DNA of 64,000 nucleotides from CADEDH01 sp965262175 (lineage in GTDB: Bacteria; Actinomycetota; Acidimicrobiia; Acidimicrobiales; SZUA-35): the NCBI GenBank assembly GCA_965262175.1, contig CBDHES010000002.1:1984001-2048000 (forward strand). Reading direction: 5' to 3'. A program made the position numbers and the translations under genes. Positions 59,110-64,000 of the stretch are shown in pieces (position 1 is the first letter of the stretch; every line of letters starts with the position of its first letter). The notes below the pieces were generated by a model. The model saw only the letters and a program-made list of their open reading frames with translations, was not told the DNA's origin and ran no database searches.

Positions 59110-61131
59110 ATGGTCCATCCGCTCTACTCGCCAGTGCCCTTGGTCGGCCGAGACGACTTGCTCGACGAGCTGGTGACCTGGGCCGAGCGGCCAGTGGACC
59201 TGCAAGTCGGCGCCCAGCTCATTCTTGGGCCCGGCGGCTCGGGGAAGACCCGCCTCGCTCTCGAACTGTGCCGAGTTCTCACGAGCCGAAACTGGGCGGC
59301 TGGATTCCTGCGCGCCAACTATGACCTCGAGCAGATCGAGACCCTCCTGGCGGTTGAGCTGCCACGGCTTGTCGTGCTCGACTACGCCGAGACGCGAGCC
59401 GCCCAGCTCGAGGAGCTCGTGTCCCAGTGCCTCGAGTCAGCGAACCCCCAACCGCTTCGGTTGCTGTTGCTCGCCCGGCGGGTGTCGGGCGAGCTCACGT
59501 CTGTCCAAGCTCTGGGCCCTGGAACCGGCAGGACGACTCGATCCCTCCTGAGCCGTTGCGACGCACCGATCGATCTCAGGGCGCATCACCTTCCGAGCGA
59601 TGCTCGCCGGCGTCTCTTCTCGAACGCCCTGACGGAGTTCGGCTCCGTGGAACAAGCCGAGGAGCCGGACCTTACAACTGAGACGTTTTCCCTTCCTCTG
59701 CTCGTCGTGGTTGCCGGCTGGTTGACGGCCAACAAACGTCGATCCGACGATGACGTACCAAGCACGCAGCACGAGCTCCTCAGCGAACTCCTCGAGCACG
59801 AACGGCGGCACTGGCGAGCTCGACCGACCGCCACAGACGATGTGGTGCTCGACCGAGTGCTTGCCGTGACGACCCTCTGCCCGAGCCATGACGAGGCGTC
59901 GACGAGCCATCTCCTCTGCGATCTGCTCGACGAAGTCCGTGAACATCACAACGAGCAGGCGCTCGCTCGGTGGGCACACGACAACTACCCCGGACGAACC
60001 GATCACATGTGGGTAGCGCCGGTCGAGCCGGATCTCATCGGCGAGCACCTGATCCTCTCCGCCCTGACCGCAGACCATTGGCGTGCCGCCTTGGGCCGAT
60101 CACCAAGAAGCGTTGCCCAAAGCCTCCGGGTCCTGCTCCGCCTCGCCGCGAATCGACCGGACGAAGCACAGCTCCTCAGCGAGATCATCACGTCGCTCGC
60201 CGCCGATCTATGCGAGAAGGCGATCGCCCAAGCGGAGCAAAGCGCCGCTACTGAGATGCTCAGCTCGGGCCAACTCGCGCCTGTCTTGGCTGATGCCGTG
60301 AACAATTGCCACTTCGACCCTGATCAGCTCGGCGCGATTCTCAGTTCGTTCCCAGTCCGGCCGAACCTAGCCCTCTCCGGTCTGGCGCTCACGCTGCAGA
60401 TCAACTGGACCGACCGCCATCGTCGGTTGGCTGAGGCCGACCCCGCCACCTACCACCCCAAGCTCGCCTCGTCGTTGAACAACCTCTCGAATCGGTTGGA
60501 TGAGCTCGGGCGGCGCGAGGAGGGCCTGGCCGCCAGCACCGAAGCCGTCGAGGCCTACCGCCGACTCGCCGAAGCCAACCCCGCCACCTACCACCCCAAG
60601 CTCGCCTTGACGTTGAACAACCTCGCGATTCGGTTGGGTGAGCTCGGGCGGCGCGAGGAGGGCCTGGACGCCATCACCGAAGCCGTCGAGGCCTACCGCC
60701 GACTCGCCGAAGCCAACCCCGCCACCTACCTCCGCAAGCTCGCTATGTCGTTGAGCAACCTCTCGGTTTCGTTGGGTGAGCTCGGGCGACGCGAGGAGGG
60801 CCTGGACGCCATCACCGAAGCCGTCGACATCCAACGTCGACTCGCCGAAGCCAAGCCCGCCACCTACCTCTTCAACCTCGCCTTGACGTTGGAAAACCTC
60901 TCGCTTCGGTTGGGTGAGCTCGGGCGACGCGAGGAGGGCCTAGACGCCATCACCGAAGCCGTCGACATCCAACGTCGACTCGCCGAAGCCAAGCCCGCCG
61001 CCTACCTCCGCGACTTCGCCTTGTCGTTGAACAACCTCGCCAACACCCTCGACGATCTCGGCCGCACCAACGACGCTGCCGCGGCACGAACTGAACTCAC
61101 CAACATCCAACAACAACTCGTCGAGCGATAG
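59110..61131 (+). CDS. STAND-type P-loop ATPase with C-terminal TPR repeats
   Basis: 673 residues. An N-terminal PLVGRDDLLDELVTWAER motif leads to Walker A LILGPGGSGKTRLALEL (40-51) and Walker B PRLVVLDYAETRAAQ (86-99), the VDYAETR-type signature. A helical region with winged-helix-like parts follows (about 200-430), then five TPR-like repeats of 46 residues (438-667) built on RRLAEANPATYxxKLAxxLNNLxxRLGELGRREEGL. There is no recognisable effector domain at the N-terminus; output may come from the small upstream partner. STAND/TPR proteins act as switches in many bacterial defence systems, with repeats sensing the trigger. The frame is intact, unlike its neighbours. Confidence 0.8.
   Translation: MVHPLYSPVPLVGRDDLLDELVTWAERPVDLQVGAQLILGPGGSGKTRLALELCRVLTSRNWAAGFLRANYDLEQIETLLAVELPRLVVLDYAETRAAQLEELVSQCLESANPQPLRLLLLARRVSGELTSVQALGPGTGRTTRSLLSRCDAPIDLRAHHLPSDARRRLFSNALTEFGSVEQAEEPDLTTETFSLPLLVVVAGWLTANKRRSDDDVPSTQHELLSELLEHERRHWRARPTATDDVVLDRVLAVTTLCPSHDEASTSHLLCDLLDEVREHHNEQALARWAHDNYPGRTDHMWVAPVEPDLIGEHLILSALTADHWRAALGRSPRSVAQSLRVLLRLAANRPDEAQLLSEIITSLAADLCEKAIAQAEQSAATEMLSSGQLAPVLADAVNNCHFDPDQLGAILSSFPVRPNLALSGLALTLQINWTDRHRRLAEADPATYHPKLASSLNNLSNRLDELGRREEGLAASTEAVEAYRRLAEANPATYHPKLALTLNNLAIRLGELGRREEGLDAITEAVEAYRRLAEANPATYLRKLAMSLSNLSVSLGELGRREEGLDAITEAVDIQRRLAEAKPATYLFNLALTLENLSLRLGELGRREEGLDAITEAVDIQRRLAEAKPAAYLRDFALSLNNLANTLDDLGRTNDAAAARTELTNIQQQLVER
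60421..61110 (+). repeat. Five 138-bp tandem repeats encoding TPRs
   Basis: The unit encodes 46 residues and repeats five times without gaps. Units 2-4 are nearly identical at DNA level over long tracts (GAGCTCGGGCGGCGCGAGGA and similar), units 1 and 5 are more divergent. High identity between inner units implies recent expansion or gene conversion, as seen in repeat proteins that adapt their binding face. Confidence 0.9.
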
Positions 61132-61140
61132 CCGTTCCGG

Positions 61141-61625
61141 CTACGTGCCCGGTCCGATCTCATAGATCTCATCGAGCTTGTGTCGATAGACGTCGGCGAT
61201 CATCCGCTCGGACGTTCCTGCCCAGTCGGCGATTCGACCTGGAGGGTGATGGCTGAGTGGCGGAGGTCGTAGGCAGAGATGTGCGATCGGATCCCAGCTT
61301 CATCGCCCGCCTTGACGATCGTCCGATGGACGTTGCGTTGGAACAGCGCCGTGCCGAGGTCGGTGGTGGCGACCAACTCGTCGGTGTCGCCCGACCAGGC
61401 CCGCCCGAGCCGACGAGCGAATGCCGTTGCCTGGTCCGCCATCGCCGGAGGCGCACGACGCTGTCATCGTCGATGCGGACGGTGCGGATCGAGCGGCGGG
61501 TTTTGGCCTTCACCACCTCGTTGCGGTGATTCATCTGGGCGTCGACCCGGAGGGTGTGAGCTTGCAGGTCGAGCCTCGACCAGCGCAAGCCACGGACTTT
61601 GGCCGGTCGAAGACCATGACGGGCC
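61141..61625 (-). pseudogene. Tyrosine integrase, C-terminal remnant in three frames
   Basis: Read from 61625 down: HGLRPAKVRGLRWSRLDLQA (catalytic Arg region) and VVKAKTRRSIRTVRIDD in the first frame. FARRLGRAWSGDTDELVATT, RNVHRTIVKAGDEAGIRSH and ISAYDLRHSAITLQ (HxLRH region) follow in a second. GRIADWAGTSERMIADVYRH, with the catalytic Tyr, and KLDEIYEIGPGT with its stop at 61141 are in a third. The order is that of an actinobacterial phage-type integrase. At least two indels break it, and the N-terminal half is missing because the sequence runs into an unrelated gene at about 61620. Confidence 0.8.
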
Positions 61626-62262
61626 GATCGTTCCTCCTCTCCAACCCGGCCCGCTCCGGTTGGCCGACGGGCATCTGGCGACCGTGTGGCCCCTCGGCGA
61701 CCCGCCCGGCAACGACCCGGCCGAGTCCCTTGCCCCCATCCTCGCGGCGCTCCACGACGTGGCCCCGGTCGACGGACTTCCTCGCTGGGCGGGTTTCGAG
61801 CGCGGCCACTACCGGACCGCGCTGGCCAGGGCCGGCAACGTGCCGAGCGAGCTGGTGGACGAGGTGACAGCCCGCCTCGCTCAGCTCGAATCGGACTTCC
61901 CCAGCTGGTCGACCGATCGGGTCGTCCATGGCGATCCCCACCTCGGGAACCTGGTCACGATCGACGGGCGTCACCTCCTGATCGACCTCGACGACGTCGC
62001 CCTCGGCTGCCCGGAGATCGACCTCGCCCCGATGCGGACGTCCTACGCCCGATTCGAGAACATCCCGGGCGACTGGGACCGCTACCTCGAGGCCTACAAC
62101 CGTCCCATCGATCCCGACCTCCTCGGTTCGTTCGTCGAACTCCGCCAGCTCACGATGGTTGCCTGGCTCTTCACCCTCTGGGAGCATCGACCGGAATCCA
62201 GAAACGAGGCCATCCACCGAGTGGCTACGCTCGATCAACGAGCCACCTGGAATCCACTATGA
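61621..62262 (+). pseudogene. Aminoglycoside/choline phosphotransferase-like, N-terminally truncated
   Basis: The open frame carries the C-terminal two-thirds of an APH-fold kinase: SLAPILAALHDVAPVDGLPR, the catalytic loop RVVHGDPHLGNLVTIDG, and HLLIDLDDVALGCPEIDLAP with the metal-binding Asp. The N-terminal lobe with the nucleotide-binding loop is absent; sequence to the left belongs to the oppositely oriented integrase remnant. It has no proper start codon at the junction. A substrate cannot be inferred. Its end overlaps the ATG of the next gene as TATGAG. Confidence 0.7.
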
Positions 62263-63325
62263 GCAACCCAGCATCGAACTCGACCGCAGGTCCCCTCGCT
62301 CGAAGATCTGAGCTGCGAGTTTGTCAGGTGCGAGCAACCTCGACCGGCGACCCCAGCGCGCACAGCGCCGACGGGAAGCCGCTGACCGACTACCTCGATG
62401 TCGGTCGGCTGAACGGGTTCGTGGCAGCGGCCGGGAGCCTGGCCCCGACCGTCCTCGCCGTCGCCGACCGTGCCGACCTGCAGGTCACCGGACAGCGATC
62501 TGGTCGGCGGATGGTTCAGTGGCGACGGCTCCGGCTCGGTGTCACCGGCAGTGTGGTCGTCGACCTCCGACTACTCGCCACGCCCTGGACGTCGCTCGCC
62601 GACACCATCCAGCTCCTCGAGGACCTCTACTACGAACAGCTCGAGGGGAGCCCCCGGCATGGGATGACGCCGGCGCCAACGACCCGCCGCCGAACTCGCT
62701 GGACTCAGTCGAGCCGTTCCACCAGCTCGTGTTCCTGCCCGACGAGCAGGACGAACCGACCTGGGAGACCATCCAACGCCTCATCTATCGGGCCGACCTC
62801 GACGCCATCGAAGAGCACAGCTCGATCACCCACCCCGACGAACTCAATCGCAGACCCAGCCAACTCGCAGCCGTCGGCAGCTTCGGATCGGTGATCTGGG
62901 GCCTCCAGGACTACGTCGAGAACGGCCTCGTCCTCTCCGCCGCCCTCACCATCTCCGCCGCTGCCACCCTCCGCCGAACACGAATCGCAGCACTCGACGT
63001 GCTCCACGACCTGCACCGGCTCCAGCGCCAAGACGACGAGACCCCCATCGACGCCGGCCACGACCCGAGCGTCCAGCTCGCCCACCTGCAACGCACCATC
63101 GGCCGTCTGCAGACAGCCCTCACGTTCGGCGCCGAATCGACAGCGACCATCGAACCCCTCCTGCCGAGCCTGCGTATCGAGTCCTTCCACGAAGCGCTCT
63201 ACCAATCCACCGGCATCCCACTCCAAGCCGCCCTCGTCGATCGCATGCTCACCCGGCTCAACGCCAGCACAAGCGCTGAGCTCGCCGCCCTCAACGAAGG
63301 CGAAGCCGCACGTCAACGAGGCTGA
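62259..63325 (+). CDS. Unknown protein, frameshifted at a C5 run
   Basis: ATG at 62259 opens about 130 residues (LRVCQVRATSTGDPSAHSAD, YLDVGRLNGFVAAAGSLAPT, LADTIQLLEDLYYEQLEG). Near 62651-62655, in a CCCCC run, coding continues in another frame to 63325 (AWDDAGANDPPPNSLDSVEP, FHQLVFLPDEQDEPTWETIQ, HDLHRLQRQDDETPID, GEAARQRG). One extra C would restore a protein of about 355 residues. The first part is beta-rich, the second long-helical without membrane spans. No family recognised. Whether the shift is real, a sequence error or a phase switch is open. Confidence 0.55.
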
Positions 63326-63352
63326 CGATGACGCACGGTCGGTCCCGGGCGT

Positions 63353-63721
63353 CTATCGAGGTTCGTAGCTGACGGCGGCGACGATGGTCTGATCAGGTGC
63401 GATGGTGACGCCTGTGAAGATGAGCCGGCCTTGCTCGACACCGGCGTGGAACCAGGACCAGTGGTAGCGGCGGAGTCGTGGGTCCGCCTCGTCGGCGTCG
63501 AGCATCGACAGCAGATCGTGGGTCGTGAGATCGTCGGGTGAGTAGGGTCCGGCGCCGGCGAAGTGCGCGAGGACGATGAGCAACTCGGTCGTCGTCAGTG
63601 CCAGTCGAAGCTGATCGGGATCGGCCGAGCCGTCGATCGCCTCCTCCAAGCGGGCGTCGAAGTCCTCCCCGAACCGTGCCTGATGGTCGAGGCCGACGAC
63701 ATAGAGCCGTCCGGTGCTCAC
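63353..63721 (-). CDS. Small unknown protein, second gene of a toxin-antitoxin-like pair
   Basis: 122 residues, soluble, with no recognised domain: YVVGLDHQARFGEDFDARLE, LRLALTTTELLIVLAHFAG, RRYHWSWFHAGVEQGRLIFT, PDQTIVAAVSYEPR. The ATG at 63721 overlaps the stop of the upstream gene as ATGA, so they are translationally coupled. The size (120-residue second gene after an 80-residue first gene) and position in a mobile region are those of type II toxin-antitoxin modules, but no toxin fold is identifiable. Confidence 0.55.
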   Translation of the reverse strand: MSTGRLYVVGLDHQARFGEDFDARLEEAIDGSADPDQLRLALTTTELLIVLAHFAGAGPYSPDDLTTHDLLSMLDADEADPRLRRYHWSWFHAGVEQGRLIFTGVTIAPDQTIVAAVSYEPR

Positions 63722-63954
63722 GCAGCGTTGGTCTCGGCCTGGAGCCGCTTGTGGCGCTCCACGAAAGCTGCGATCTCGACCGGATCGCCCTCCGCCCTGG
63801 CCCGGAGCTTGTCGCTTGGCTCCAGACCGACCTGCTCCAGCGCAGCCACACCATCCACGGCCGTGCTCACCGCCAACCGCGCCAACTCCGCGTCATTCAG
63901 CCTGAACCCGGCATGTACCGGGCCGGACCGACGACGCTCGACACGGGATTCCAT
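63718..63954 (-). CDS. Small basic protein, first gene of a toxin-antitoxin-like pair
   Basis: About 78 residues: ESRVERRRSGPVHAGFRLND, AELARLAVSTAVDGVAALEQ, and an acidic helical tail ending HKRLQAETNAA. The RLNDAELARL part looks like a ribbon-helix-helix or short helical DNA-binding start, which would suit an antitoxin. The ATG at 63954 is chosen because TAGGGTGGGCGGA precedes it; TAGGGT may be a -10 that gives a nearly leaderless message. An in-frame GTG lies at 63963. Confidence 0.5.
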   Translation of the reverse strand: MESRVERRRSGPVHAGFRLNDAELARLAVSTAVDGVAALEQVGLEPSDKLRARAEGDPVEIAAFVERHKRLQAETNAA

Positions 63955-64000
63955 TCCGCCCACCCTAGACGAACGAACCCACGTTCGGATCCCAGGTGGT

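Larger units (their letters stand above)
56017..64000. mobile_element. Decayed integrative element (left end at tRNA-Ile fragment; right end not in window)
   Basis: The stretch begins at the tRNA-Ile fragment and contains an Mrr endonuclease, broken Nudix and XRE-regulator genes, a STAND/TPR protein with a degenerate partner, a three-frame tyrosine-integrase remnant, a truncated phosphotransferase joined to it in opposite direction, a frameshifted gene and a toxin-antitoxin-like pair. Gene spacing is looser and frameshifts are far more frequent than in the 56 kb to the left. The right boundary would be an intact tRNA-Ile(GAT) beyond 64 kb, which is a prediction. Confidence 0.5.

Noticed and set aside
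60421..61110. CRISPR-like regular repeats
   Set aside because: Units are 138 bp with no spacers, and they encode in-frame TPR motifs of the STAND protein.

Overview
The window is GC-rich (about 70%), densely packed DNA with frequent GTG starts and 1-4 bp stop/start overlaps. It carries an F420-type oxidoreductase, two cytochrome P450s, two CaiB/BaiF CoA-transferases, three crotonases, an acyl-CoA dehydrogenase, TlyA, two sulfatases and two oligopeptide ABC importers. This content points to a heterotrophic actinobacterium, most likely of the Acidimicrobiia/Ilumatobacter type. That placement is an inference from gene content, not from a marker gene.

Layout. 1-8.7 kb: HD-GYP membrane protein (5' end probably outside the window), secreted beta-propeller, YcaQ-type winged-helix protein, LLM/F420 oxidoreductase, coiled-coil mini-protein, P450, TlyA, and an unusual C2-like plus papain-like protein. 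8.8-15.9 kb: five-gene oligopeptide importer operon in which one ATPase carries a large multi-pass membrane insertion and one permease has an extra membrane domain. 16-18.2 kb: cobalamin adenosyltransferase and two tandem acidic lipoproteins, the first frameshifted. 18.2-22.9 kb: a defence-like cluster with a Pycsar-type membrane effector (DUF5706-like), a TM0106-type RecB/RNase H nuclease, and a two-gene ParB-like plus putative nuclease operon. 23-27.6 kb: crotonases, a SipW-type signal peptidase with a TasA/camelysin-like substrate, and a secreted SGNH hydrolase. 27.6-34.8 kb: second importer operon (binding protein, permease, permease-ATPase fusion, ATPase) ending in a sulfatase. 34.8-50.4 kb: acyl-CoA, P450, catechol 2,3-dioxygenase/ferredoxin and sulfatase genes, a NarL-type two-component system, a PIG-L deacetylase, a crotonase and a CoA-transferase. 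50.5-56 kb: RND/MMPL exporter, flavodoxin, LysR regulator, OsmC.

56-64 kb looks like a decayed integrative element. It begins with a 3'-half fragment of a tRNA-Ile(GAT) gene followed by a terminator. Next come an Mrr-type restriction enzyme, Nudix and XRE-regulator remnants, a STAND-ATPase/TPR protein with a broken small partner, a tyrosine-integrase remnant in three frames, a truncated aminoglycoside-phosphotransferase-like gene, a frameshifted unknown gene, and a two-gene cassette that looks like a toxin-antitoxin pair.

How the genes work together: the core looks built for scavenging peptides and sulfated or aromatic/branched organic compounds. Sulfatases, importers, P450s, ring cleavage and CoA-ester oxidation form a plausible chain, but no single complete pathway is present. 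The best candidates for something undescribed are the ABC ATPase split by a membrane domain and the ParB-like/nuclease operon next to the Pycsar-like effector.
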